The notes: generated by a model not told the origin, from the letters alone. A stretch of DNA of 12,757 nt from Thermaceae bacterium (GCA_015490435.1 WFXV01000253.1:1-12757), one strand, 5' to 3'. Positions 5,567 to 12,580 are shown, counted from the first letter of the stretch. Numbers and translations: made by a program.

Positions 5567-7546
5567 ATGAACAAGGGTAGGGTCAGGCTTGCGGTTCTGT
5601 TGGCGCTGGTCGCCGCGCTCTCCTTTGTCGCCGTCGGCGCCCGTAAGGTGGCGACGAAGCTGGCGAAGGACGCGGCCCAGAAGGTGTACGTTCCGCCCGG
5701 CGAGTACGACGAGTTCTACGCCTTCCTTTCCGGCGGCTTCAACGGCCAGCTCTCGGTGGTGGGCCTGCCCTCCGGGCGCACCCTCAAGAACATCGCGGTC
5801 TTCTCCGTTAACCCGCGGAACGGCTACGGCTTCTCCCCGGAGACCAAGCCCTTGCTCATGACCTCCCATGGTTTTGTTGCGTGGGATGATACCCACCATC
5901 CTGAGCTCTCGATGACGAACGGCGTGCCTGACGGCCGCTGGATCTTCATCAACGCCAACAACACCCCGCGCATCGCCCGCGTCGACCTCAAGTACATGGA
6001 GACTGCCGAGATCATCGAGATCCCGAACTCGGCGGGTAACCACGCGAGTTCGTTTGTTACTTACAACACCGAATATGTGACGGCTGGCACCCGTTTCTCG
6101 GTGCCGATTCCCCAAAGGGACATCCCTATCGACCAGTACAAGGGCAACTTCAAGGGCACCCTCTCCTTCATCAGGGTGGACCCTGAGACCGGGCGGATGA
6201 GCCTTGCCTTCCAGATCCTAGTGCCCGGTTACGACTACGACCTCGCCCACTGCGGCAAGGGGCCCTCGAAAGACTGGTGCTTCTTCACCTCGTACAACAC
6301 CGAGGAAGCCCACACTCTCCTCGAGATCAACGCCTCGCAGCACGACAAGGACTTCATCGCCGCAGTCAACTGGAAGCGGGCGGAGGAGTGCGTCAAGGAG
6401 GGTAAGTACGAGGTCTGGAACACCCCCTACGCCCACAACTGGTACGACGAGAAGAAGCACATGGCCTTCTCCGAGATCGTCAAAGAGGAGAAGGTCATCA
6501 AGCCCGAGCAGTGCCCTGGCGTCATCTACTTCCTGCCCACGCCCAAGTCGCCCCACGGTGTGGACGTGAGCCCCGACGGCCGCTTCATCGTGGGTAACGG
6601 CAAGCTCTCTGCCACGATGGCCGTCTTCTCCTTCGAGAAGATGCTCAAGGCCATCGAGGAGAAGAAGTTCGCCGGCGACGCCTACGGCATTCCCGTTCTC
6701 GATTACGACTCCGTGGTGCATCACCATGTGAAGAACGTTTGCCTCGGGCCGCTTCACACTGAGTCCGACGGCAAGGGTTACGCTTACACCACCTGCTTCA
6801 TCAGCTCCGAGATCGTCAAGTGGAAGTGGGAGACCGGCGAGATCGTCGACCGTATCCCGGTCTACTACTCGGTCGGCCACCTGATGATCCCGGGCGGCGA
6901 CTCGGCGAAGCCGTGGGGTAAGTACGTCCTGGCGATGAACAAGATCACCAAGGACCGCTACCTCCCCACCGGCCCCGAGCTCAACCAGTCGGCGCAGCTC
7001 ATCGACATCACCGGCGACAAGATGCAGCTCCTCCTCGACTTCCCCACCCTCGGCGAGCCGCACTATGCTCAGGGGATTCCTGCCAGCCTGATTAAAGACA
7101 AGCAGGCCAAGATCTACAACCTCAAGGAGAACGAGCACCCCTACGCCACCAAGAGCGAGAAGGAAGTCAAGGTCGTGCGTAAGGGCAACGAGGTGCACGT
7201 CTACATGACCGCGATCCGCTCGCACTTCGTGCCCGACAACATCGAGGGCGTCAAGGTCGGCGACACCGTCTACTTCCACGTCACCAACCTCGAGCAAGAC
7301 TGGGACATCCCGCACGGCTTCGCGGTCTACGGCGATGATGATCCTAACATCTTGATCATGCCCGGCCAGACCCTGACCCTGGTGTGGAAGCCCGAGAAGC
7401 CCGGCGTCTACCCCTTCTACTGCACCGACTTCTGCTCGGCGCTGCACCAGGAGATGCAGGGCTACGTCCGGGTCTCGCCGGCCGACGCCAACCCGCCGAT
7501 GATCTGGCGCGGCGGCGGCAAGGAAGGCAAGTGGATCGTCGAGTAA
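5567..7546 (+). CDS. nosZ: Nitrous oxide reductase NosZ, clade II (Sec-exported) type
   Basis: Copper enzyme that reduces N2O to N2 outside the cytoplasmic membrane, the last step of denitrification. The 659-residue product opens with a Sec-like signal (KGRVRLAVLLALVAALSF, no twin arginine), the usual mark of clade II NosZ. The seven-bladed propeller domain shows all expected CuZ ligands: H110 and H111 (DDTHH), H159 (GNHASS), H330 (SPHGVDVSPDGRF), H397 (GPLHTES), H438 (SVGHLMIPGGD) and H499 (GEPHYAQG). The C-terminal cupredoxin domain carries the CuA site: H553 (SHFVPD) and C619-TDF-C623-SAL-H627-QE-M630. No key residue is missing, so an active enzyme is expected. It is preceded by an intrinsic terminator and a structured leader and followed by a strong hairpin, so it may be expressed alone at a high level. 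Several short patches around CuZ ligands use T-ending codons unlike the rest of the gene. Confidence 0.97.
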   Translation: MNKGRVRLAVLLALVAALSFVAVGARKVATKLAKDAAQKVYVPPGEYDEFYAFLSGGFNGQLSVVGLPSGRTLKNIAVFSVNPRNGYGFSPETKPLLMTSHGFVAWDDTHHPELSMTNGVPDGRWIFINANNTPRIARVDLKYMETAEIIEIPNSAGNHASSFVTYNTEYVTAGTRFSVPIPQRDIPIDQYKGNFKGTLSFIRVDPETGRMSLAFQILVPGYDYDLAHCGKGPSKDWCFFTSYNTEEAHTLLEINASQHDKDFIAAVNWKRAEECVKEGKYEVWNTPYAHNWYDEKKHMAFSEIVKEEKVIKPEQCPGVIYFLPTPKSPHGVDVSPDGRFIVGNGKLSATMAVFSFEKMLKAIEEKKFAGDAYGIPVLDYDSVVHHHVKNVCLGPLHTESDGKGYAYTTCFISSEIVKWKWETGEIVDRIPVYYSVGHLMIPGGDSAKPWGKYVLAMNKITKDRYLPTGPELNQSAQLIDITGDKMQLLLDFPTLGEPHYAQGIPASLIKDKQAKIYNLKENEHPYATKSEKEVKVVRKGNEVHVYMTAIRSHFVPDNIEGVKVGDTVYFHVTNLEQDWDIPHGFAVYGDDDPNILIMPGQTLTLVWKPEKPGVYPFYCTDFCSALHQEMQGYVRVSPADANPPMIWRGGGKEGKWIVE

Positions 7547-7561
7547 GCGCAATCTAGCGTC

Positions 7562-7600
7562 GAAGGGGGCCGGGGCGGGGCACGCGTCCCGGCCCCTTTC
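7562..7600 (+). terminator. Long hairpin after nosZ
   Basis: Bases 7562-7577 pair with 7585-7600 (core GGGGCCGGG 7566-7574 with CCCGGCCCC 7588-7596, plus GU, AU and GC pairs on both sides) around a seven-base loop, giving a stem of about 16 bp. A short CTTTCT follows rather than a true U-tract. It could end most nosZ transcripts while letting some continue into the maturation genes, or protect the nosZ message from 3' decay. Confidence 0.65.
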
Positions 7601-7616
7601 TGAAGGATAGAGATTG

Positions 7617-7626
7617 GGAGGTGAGG
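7617..7626 (+). promoter_or_regulatory. Shine-Dalgarno that decides the start of the membrane protein gene
   Basis: GGAGGTGAGG covers an in-frame GTG at 7621, ruling it out as the start, and leaves 8 nt between GGAGGTGA and ATG 7633. Confidence 0.65.
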
Positions 7627-7632
7627 TTCGGC

Positions 7633-8226
7633 ATGACCAAGGTGAAGATGCCCCTACTGGGGCGGGTGCTCGTGGCGCTCTCGGCGCTGGTGGCGATCTC
7701 GGCCTTCTTCTTCCCCCTCTGGCACTACTACCTGGAGGCGCCCCAGTACCCCGAGGGCCTCAACATGTGGATCTGGCTCCACAAGCTCACTGGTCAGGTT
7801 TACATCATCAACGATTTGAACCACTACGTTGGATTCATGGCCATCACCGAGGAGATGTACTGGGAGTTCAAGGTCCTCCCGGCGCTCACCGTGATCCTGA
7901 CGCTCTGGGGGCTTTGGGTCGCCTTCACCGGGAGCCTGCGGGCGTTTTGGTGGTGGTTCGGGTACTACATCCTCTACGCGCTCTTTGGTCTGGTGGACTT
8001 CTACTACCGGCTCTGGCAGTTCGGCCACACCGTGGACCCGCACGCCCCGATCCGGATCGAGGGCTACGTGCCCCCGATGTTCGGCGAGAAGCAGTTCATG
8101 AACTTCCTGATCCGCTCCGAGCCGGGGCCCGGCTTCTACGTGCTGGTGGGGGGCTTCTTGGTGGCGCTCTTGGCGCTCATCGTGACCTGGCAGGCGGGCA
8201 AGGCGAGGCAGAAGGCGGCGGCCTAG
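7633..8226 (+). CDS. Four-helix membrane protein at the NosB position of the nos cluster
   Basis: A 197-residue inner-membrane protein with about four helices (near 10-29, 82-100, 105-124 and 168-186). The first loop, probably extracytoplasmic, holds the segments PQYPEGL (37-43) and LNHYVG (62-67). From memory these motifs recur in uncharacterised membrane proteins near clade II nosZ genes, and an unrelated-looking protein called NosB occupies the same slot between nosZ and nosD in Wolinella; homology to that protein is not shown here. Its location directly downstream of nosZ and upstream of nosL/nosD, with a strong ribosome site, supports a role in NosZ maturation or electron supply. His64 with other conserved polar residues in the loop could bind metal or quinone, but no known cofactor motif is present. 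Function is unknown. Confidence 0.75.
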   Translation: MTKVKMPLLGRVLVALSALVAISAFFFPLWHYYLEAPQYPEGLNMWIWLHKLTGQVYIINDLNHYVGFMAITEEMYWEFKVLPALTVILTLWGLWVAFTGSLRAFWWWFGYYILYALFGLVDFYYRLWQFGHTVDPHAPIRIEGYVPPMFGEKQFMNFLIRSEPGPGFYVLVGGFLVALLALIVTWQAGKARQKAAA

Positions 8227-8228
8227 CG

Positions 8229-8234
8229 TAAAAT
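8229..8234 (+). promoter_or_regulatory. nosL: Candidate leaderless -10 box before nosL
   Basis: TAAAAT is followed by exactly six bases (CGCCCC) and ATG 8241, the spacing of leaderless promoters in Deinococcota. No ribosome site precedes that ATG. No -35 is evident at 17-18 bp. This would give the nosL-D-F-Y-cytochrome genes a promoter separate from nosZ. Confidence 0.5.
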
Positions 8235-8240
8235 CGCCCC

Positions 8241-8729
8241 ATGCGACGTCTTCTCCCCCTCCTCCTTCTGCTCCTCGCCCTCCTCGGCGCCTGCCGCCCG
8301 AAGGGGCCGGTGCCGGTCGAGTACGGCCAGGACATCTGCGCCTTCTGCAAGATGATCATCGCCGACCCTCGCTACGGCGCCGAGCTGATCACCAAGAAGG
8401 GCAAGGTCTACAAGTTCGACTCGGTAGAGTGCATGGTGGCGTTCATGATGTACGACCTAAAGCCCGAGGACGTCGCCGCCGCCTACGTCACCGACTTCGC
8501 CCACCCCGGGAAGCTGATCCCCGCCGAGGAGGCCTACTATCTCCAGAGCACCGGGCTCCGGAGCCCGATGAGCCTGGGGATCACCGCCTTCGCCACCAAG
8601 AAGGACTTGGAGAAGTTGAAGGCTGAGGTGGACGGGCTCGAGCTCCTCTGGTCCGACCTCCCCAACGTCATCCGCGAGTCCGGCTTCAACCCCGAGAATG
8701 TGGAGAAGTTTATCCGCCGCGTTCCCTAG
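8241..8729 (+). CDS. nosL: NosL copper chaperone lipoprotein
   Basis: A 162-residue lipoprotein that carries Cu(I) for NosZ assembly. The signal peptide ends in lipobox LLGAC with Cys18, so the protein is probably lipid-anchored. The NosL metal motif C33-A-F-C36-K-M38 is followed by FDSVEC64 and by LIPAEEA with SPM110, placing it as the most typical NosL of the three in this window. No Shine-Dalgarno lies before the ATG, but a TAAAAT box six bases upstream suggests a leaderless message. The 3' end overlaps the nosD start by 32 nt. A tail of about 25 residues (SDLPNVIRESGFNPENVEKF) follows the conserved domain. It belongs with the nosDFY set immediately downstream. Confidence 0.9.
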   Translation: MRRLLPLLLLLLALLGACRPKGPVPVEYGQDICAFCKMIIADPRYGAELITKKGKVYKFDSVECMVAFMMYDLKPEDVAAAYVTDFAHPGKLIPAEEAYYLQSTGLRSPMSLGITAFATKKDLEKLKAEVDGLELLWSDLPNVIRESGFNPENVEKFIRRVP

Positions 8730-9990
8730 GGCATTCCTCATCGCCCTGGTCTTGGCCCTGGCCCCCGCCGGGGCCAAGACCCTGGCGGTTTGTCCGAGCT
8801 GCCCCATCAAGACCCTGAAGGAGGCCTTCGCCCTCGCCGAGGACGGCGACACCGTGGTGGTGAACGGGGGCCACTACGCGGAGGGCAACCTGGTCCTGGA
8901 AAAAAGCATCATCCTCGAGGGCAAGAACCTTCCGGTCATCGACGGCGAGGGCAAGTACGAGATCCTCACCGTCAAGGCCGACAATGTCCAGATCCGGGGC
9001 TTTGAGTTCCGGGGCTCGGGGGTGAACTTCGTCAAGGACCAGGCGGCGGTCAAGATGGTGGACGCCGAGCACTGCCTGATCGAGAACAACCGCTTCATCA
9101 ACAACTTCTTCGCCATCTACCTGGAGAAATCCCGCCACTGCATGATCCGCAACAACCACATCGTCTCCAACGCCGAGAACGAGAACTACTCGGGCAACGG
9201 CATCCACCTCTGGAACTCCTTCGACGTGGACATCGTCGGCAACTACGTCGCCCACCACCGCGACGGGATCTACCTCGAGTTCGTCCGCGACAGCCGGATC
9301 GTCGACAACGTCAGCGAGGACCACGTCCGCTACGGGCTCCACTTCATGTTCAGCGAGGACAACCTCTTTCGTGGCAACGTCTTCCGGCGCTCGGGGGCCG
9401 GTGTGGCGGTTATGTACTCGAAGCGCACCCGGATGGAGGAAAACCGCTTCGAGTACAACTGGGGTGGCGCCTCGTACGGGCTATTGCTCAAGGACATCAA
9501 CGACTCCGACATCCGCCGGAACGTCTTTTTCCGGAACACCGTCGGTATCTACGCCGACGGCTCCAACCGCACCTCGGTCTACGCCAACGACTTCGTGCAA
9601 AACGGCTACGCCCTCCGGATCTTCGCCAACTCGATGGGCATGATCTTCATGTACAACAACTTCCTGGGCAACACCTTCGACGTCGCCACCAACTCCACCG
9701 CCTCCTACAACTCCTACCTCAAGAACTACTGGGACAAGTACGAGGGCTACGACCTGGACAAAAACGGCATCGGCGACGTGCCCTACCGCCCGGTCAGCCT
9801 TTTCTCCCTGGTGGTGGAGAACTACCCCCAGGCCCTCGTGCTTTTGCACAGCCCTTTGGTACAGTTTATGGACCGGGCGGAGCGGATCTTCCCCGTCTTC
9901 ACCCCCAAGGCGATCGAGGACGACCAGCCGTTCATGTTCCGAATCCTATGGTCCGAGTGGAAGAACTTACCAAGCGATACGGGGCGCTAG
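8698..9990 (+). CDS. nosD: NosD, periplasmic beta-helix maturation protein (right block copy)
   Basis: A 430-residue exported protein needed, with NosFY, to build the copper site of NosZ. A signal peptide spans about 1-26 (ends PAGA). The mature start follows the family layout: TLAVCPSCPIKTLKEAFALAEDGD, then many right-handed beta-helix repeats with N-N, F-x-N and G-I/V-Y/H-L steps from about 60 to 330 (IENNRF, IRNNHI, IVGNYV, MEENRF, IRRNVF), closing with DLDKNGIGDVPYRP and PQALVLLHSPL. A C32-x2-C35 pair near the mature N-terminus is unusual enough to note as a possible metal or disulfide site. No C-terminal membrane helix is present, unlike the left-block copy. ATG 8698 is chosen because it provides a full signal peptide; it lies inside the end of nosL (32-nt overlap) and its own end overlaps nosF by 43 nt. 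Confidence 0.92.
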   Translation: MWRSLSAAFPRAFLIALVLALAPAGAKTLAVCPSCPIKTLKEAFALAEDGDTVVVNGGHYAEGNLVLEKSIILEGKNLPVIDGEGKYEILTVKADNVQIRGFEFRGSGVNFVKDQAAVKMVDAEHCLIENNRFINNFFAIYLEKSRHCMIRNNHIVSNAENENYSGNGIHLWNSFDVDIVGNYVAHHRDGIYLEFVRDSRIVDNVSEDHVRYGLHFMFSEDNLFRGNVFRRSGAGVAVMYSKRTRMEENRFEYNWGGASYGLLLKDINDSDIRRNVFFRNTVGIYADGSNRTSVYANDFVQNGYALRIFANSMGMIFMYNNFLGNTFDVATNSTASYNSYLKNYWDKYEGYDLDKNGIGDVPYRPVSLFSLVVENYPQALVLLHSPLVQFMDRAERIFPVFTPKAIEDDQPFMFRILWSEWKNLPSDTGR

Positions 9991-10652
9991 AGGCGCTGAA
10001 GGGCGTGACCGCCGAGTTCCCCCCCGGCAAGGTGACCGCGGTGGTGGGGCCGAACGCCTCCGGCAAGAGCACGCTGATGAAGAGCATCCTGGGCCTGGTG
10101 GTGCCGAGCGGGGGCGAGGTCTACGTGCTCGGGGAACCCGCGCGCAAGAACCCGAGGGTCCGGGAGCACATCGGCTACATGCCCCAGGATCCCCGTTTCC
10201 CCGAGAACACGACGGTGCGCGAGGTGGTGCGCTGGATCGAGGAGCTGAGGGGGGCACCGAAGCTCGACCTCGATGGGCTTCTTGAATACTTCGGGCTCTC
10301 TCCCCACCTCGACCAGCCCACCCGGGTGCTCTCCGGCGGCACCCGGCAGAAGCTCTCGGCGGTGCTCGCCTTCCTCTTCGACCCCGAGGTGCTGATTCTC
10401 GACGAGCCCACCGCCGGGCTCGATCCCCTGGCCTCGAGCCGGTTCAAGGACCGCGTCGCCGCCGAGCGGGACCGGGGGAAGACCGTCATCCTGACCTCCC
10501 ACGTGATGAGCGAGCTCGAGGAGCTCGCCGAACGCCTGGTCTTTTTGCTCGAGGGCGAGGTGGTCTTCGCCGGGGACCTCGAGGAGCTCCGGGAGAAGAC
10601 CGGCGAGGCGCGGCTCGAGCGGGCGGTGGCGCGCTTGATGGAGGCGTCGTGA
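9948..10652 (+). CDS. nosF: NosF, ABC transporter ATPase (right block copy)
   Basis: Cytoplasmic ATPase subunit of the NosDFY transporter. The 234-residue product has Walker A GPNASGKST (34-42), Q-loop Q80 (YMPQDPRF), signature LSGGTRQKL (128-136), Walker B LILDEP (149-154), D-loop AGLD (156-159) and H-loop His185; all catalytic positions are intact. The segment YMPQDPRFPENTTVREVV resembles the known NosF pattern more than that of a generic ABC ATPase. The gene starts 43 nt inside nosD with no clear ribosome site, implying coupling to nosD translation, and overlaps nosY by four bases (GTGA). It differs widely from the left-block ATPase at 610. Confidence 0.93.
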   Translation: MVRVEELTKRYGALEALKGVTAEFPPGKVTAVVGPNASGKSTLMKSILGLVVPSGGEVYVLGEPARKNPRVREHIGYMPQDPRFPENTTVREVVRWIEELRGAPKLDLDGLLEYFGLSPHLDQPTRVLSGGTRQKLSAVLAFLFDPEVLILDEPTAGLDPLASSRFKDRVAAERDRGKTVILTSHVMSELEELAERLVFLLEGEVVFAGDLEELREKTGEARLERAVARLMEAS

Positions 10653-11449
10653 GGGGACCCGTTTACAAGATCTTCAAGTACACGCTCTTCGACCTCCTCC
10701 GGAGCCGCTGGCTTTCGAGCTACGCCGTGCTCATCGGCCTGATGACCGTGGGGCTCCTCTACCTCGGGGACGACCCCACCCAGGCGGCGGTGAGCGTCTT
10801 GAACCTGGTCATTCTGGTGGTTCCGCTCGTGAGCCTGGTGCTCGGGCTCATGTACCACTACGCGAACCGGGACTTCGCCCTCCTCGTGCTCACCCAGCCG
10901 GTGCCCCGGGGGAGCGTCTTCTGGGGGCAGCTCTTGGGGCTTGGGCTCTCGTTGACCGGGGCCTATCTGGTGGGGGTGCTCGTGCCCTTCGCCGCCTTTA
11001 GTGCTTTCGGAATGGGCGAGGTGGACTGGCCCACGGTGGGGATGCTCCTTTTCGTGGGGGCGATGGTCACCCTGGTCTTTAGCTCGCTCGCGCTCTACCT
11101 CGGGGTTGGGAACGACGAGCGGGTGCGGGCCCTCGGGGTGGCGATCGCGGTCTGGTTCGTGCTCACCTTCGTCTACGACAGCCTCCTGCTCGCCTTCATC
11201 ATCCTGGCCCAGGCCTACCCCATCGACCGCTGGGTGATCGGGCTCTCGATGCTGAACCCCATCGACCTGGCCCGGGTGCTGGTGCTTTTGCACCTGGATA
11301 CCGCGGCGCTCATGGGCTACACCGGGGCGCTTTTTAAGAAGTTTCTGGGAACGGGGATGGGCACCACGGCGGCGGTGCTCGCCCTGGTGCTCTGGACGGC
11401 GGTGCCGGCTTGGCTCGCCGGCCGTGTCTTCGCGCGAAAGGACTTCTAG
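10649..11449 (+). CDS. nosY: NosY, ABC-2 type permease (right block copy)
   Basis: A 266-residue inner-membrane permease that pairs with NosF and contacts NosD on the outer face. Six helices are predicted near 22-40, 47-68, 92-113, 128-150, 159-187 and 238-258. The TQPVPRGSVFWGQ segment (82-94) and LNPIDLARVLVLL (202-214) are typical of NosY. The GTG start overlaps the nosF stop in GTGA and has GGAGG about five bases upstream, so the two subunits are translationally coupled. Length and order (D-F-Y) match canonical nos clusters. The stop lies 2 nt before the downstream cytochrome gene. Confidence 0.93.
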   Translation: MRGPVYKIFKYTLFDLLRSRWLSSYAVLIGLMTVGLLYLGDDPTQAAVSVLNLVILVVPLVSLVLGLMYHYANRDFALLVLTQPVPRGSVFWGQLLGLGLSLTGAYLVGVLVPFAAFSAFGMGEVDWPTVGMLLFVGAMVTLVFSSLALYLGVGNDERVRALGVAIAVWFVLTFVYDSLLLAFIILAQAYPIDRWVIGLSMLNPIDLARVLVLLHLDTAALMGYTGALFKKFLGTGMGTTAAVLALVLWTAVPAWLAGRVFARKDF

Positions 11450-11451
11450 CC

Positions 11452-11862
11452 ATGCTGCGCGGCGCCAACCGAAACCTGCTCGCCCTGGCCACGGCGGTCC
11501 TGGTCCTGGCCGCGGGGGCATTTTTCTACCTCCGCCGGCCGCCCCCGCCGCCCGACTTCTCGCCGGAGGTGGTCAAGGACTTCTTCCACAAGTTCGGTTG
11601 CACCAACTGCCACGACGTGAAAAACCCCCTGGTCGGCCCGCCCTTCGAGGCGATCGCGGCCCGCTACAAGGGCGACCCGAGGGCGGAGGAGGAGCTCTAT
11701 AAGAGCGTGCGCGAGGGCAGCCGGGGGAAGTGGTTCGATCCCAACACCACCACGATCTACGGCATCCAGAGGGTGATGCCGGCCCAGGATCGAAAACGAG
11801 TGCCCGACCCCGAGCTCAGGGCGATGATTCGCTGGATTTTGAAGCTTGGGGGGGAGAAGTGA
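11452..11862 (+). CDS. Membrane-anchored monohaem cytochrome c
   Basis: A 136-residue c-type cytochrome with a single N-terminal helix (about 9-27) followed by RRPPPPP, so either an uncleaved anchor or a signal peptide; the long hydrophobic stretch without a clear cleavage site favours an anchor. The haem motif is C50-T-N-C53-H54, then NPLVGPPFEAIAARYKG. The axial methionine is probably M109 in RVMPAQD, before the closing helix LRAMIRWILKL. It resembles cytochrome c-551/552-type carriers and could bring electrons from the respiratory chain to NosZ, alone or through the soluble-type cytochrome at 4929. ATG 11452 is preferred to an in-frame ATG at 11410, which lies inside nosY and would precede the helix with 14 unrelated residues; AAAGGA at 11437-11442 can serve as ribosome site. 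Its last 47 bases overlap acpS on the other strand. Confidence 0.85.
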   Translation: MLRGANRNLLALATAVLVLAAGAFFYLRRPPPPPDFSPEVVKDFFHKFGCTNCHDVKNPLVGPPFEAIAARYKGDPRAEEELYKSVREGSRGKWFDPNTTTIYGIQRVMPAQDRKRVPDPELRAMIRWILKLGGEK

Positions 11863-12214
11863 GCTCGAGCACCACCACCGCCACTGCATGACCCCGCTCG
11901 TGGGAAAGGCTCACCCAGGACCGGATACCCCGCCGGGCCACCTCCTCCGCGAGCCGACCCCGGAAGACGAGCCGGGGCCTCGGGTCCCGCGCCACCCCCA
12001 CCTCGGTGATCCAGGCCTTCCCCGGGTAGGCCTTGACAAAGGCCTCCTTGGCCGCGAACCGGGCGGCAAGCGCGGGGACGGGGTCTTTTTGGGTCTCGAG
12101 GTAGGCGATCTCCTCAGGGAGGTAGACGCGCTCGAGAAGGCGCCGTCCGTAGCGGGCATAGAGGGCGCGCATCCGCCCGACCTCGACCAGATCCACCCCC
12201 ACCCCGAGGATCAT
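11816..12214 (-). CDS. acpS: Holo-[acyl-carrier-protein] synthase AcpS
   Basis: Transfers 4'-phosphopantetheine from CoA to the serine of apo-acyl-carrier protein, activating fatty acid synthesis in the cytoplasm. The 132-residue product begins MILGVGVDLVEVGR and contains LAARFAAKEAFVKA, with the Mg-binding residues D8 and E57, then WVSLSHERGHAVAVVVLE. These are the family hallmarks in the right order. The conserved domain ends at VVLE, but the frame runs on for about 15 residues (LTSPPQASKSSESSP) into the antisense of the cytochrome c gene, a 47-nt tail-to-tail overlap that looks like a junction effect. Its ATG overlaps the stop of the upstream ACT-domain gene in ATGA, so the two are translated together. 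Confidence 0.93.
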   Translation of the reverse strand: MILGVGVDLVEVGRMRALYARYGRRLLERVYLPEEIAYLETQKDPVPALAARFAAKEAFVKAYPGKAWITEVGVARDPRPRLVFRGRLAEEVARRGIRSWVSLSHERGHAVAVVVLELTSPPQASKSSESSP

Positions 12215-12573
12215 TCGACCTGGTACCCGGCTTCCCGGAGGGTCTCGATCGCGAGCTTCTTGTAGCGCTCGCGGATCAGGATGTAGTCGGTCTCGAAGGC
12301 GGAGTAGGCGAAGATGCTCACCCCCACCTCGGCGAGCAGGCTCCCCACCTTGCCCAGCACCCCGATCATCTCGAGGGGAAGCGGCCCCTCGAAGGCGAGC
12401 GCGACGAAGGGACCCTCGGCCTTCGCGCCCTCGGGGAGGCATTCCTCGGGCACCACCAGGGTGCCCGTGCCCTCGGCCTGGATGTAGACCCAAAAGGGCG
12501 CCGAGCGGACGTTTTCGGGAAGCTCCTGAGCCTTCGCTAGGTAGAGCCGGTGGGGGAGGACGACCAGCTTCAT
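12211..12573 (-). CDS. ACT-domain protein, function unknown
   Basis: A 120-residue protein starting MKLVVLPHRLYLAKAQ, with a central FVALAFEGPLPLEMIGVLGKVGSLLAEVGVSIFAYSAFETDYILI segment given here as an ACT-type fold: an FxGPLPLEMIGVL strand-helix, VGVSIFAYSAF and a final DYILI strand. Proteins of this kind are small double-ACT modules (COG3603-like) that may bind amino acids and act as regulators; no catalytic domain is attached. The ATG at 12573 gives the usual family N-terminus and lies seven bases after a TATCAT box on this strand; an in-frame ATG at 12582 would add three residues. It overlaps acpS by four bases (ATGA). Its ligand and role are unknown. Confidence 0.8.
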   Translation of the reverse strand: MKLVVLPHRLYLAKAQELPENVRSAPFWVYIQAEGTGTLVVPEECLPEGAKAEGPFVALAFEGPLPLEMIGVLGKVGSLLAEVGVSIFAYSAFETDYILIRERYKKLAIETLREAGYQVE

Positions 12574-12580
12574 CCCCCTC

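Noticed and set aside
6218..7552. A 444-codon open frame antisense to nosZ
   Set aside because: Composition (V, D, G, L, R-rich with no domain) is what a GC-rich gene yields on its opposite strand; nosZ in the other frame has every expected motif.
11410..11451. Upstream in-frame ATG for the second cytochrome c
   Set aside because: It lies inside nosY and adds residues unlike a signal sequence; ATG 11452 just after the nosY stop fits better.
10175..11521. A 448-codon open frame antisense to nosF and nosY
   Set aside because: Low-complexity His/Glu/Pro/Arg-rich translation, no start context, and it lies opposite two well-supported genes.
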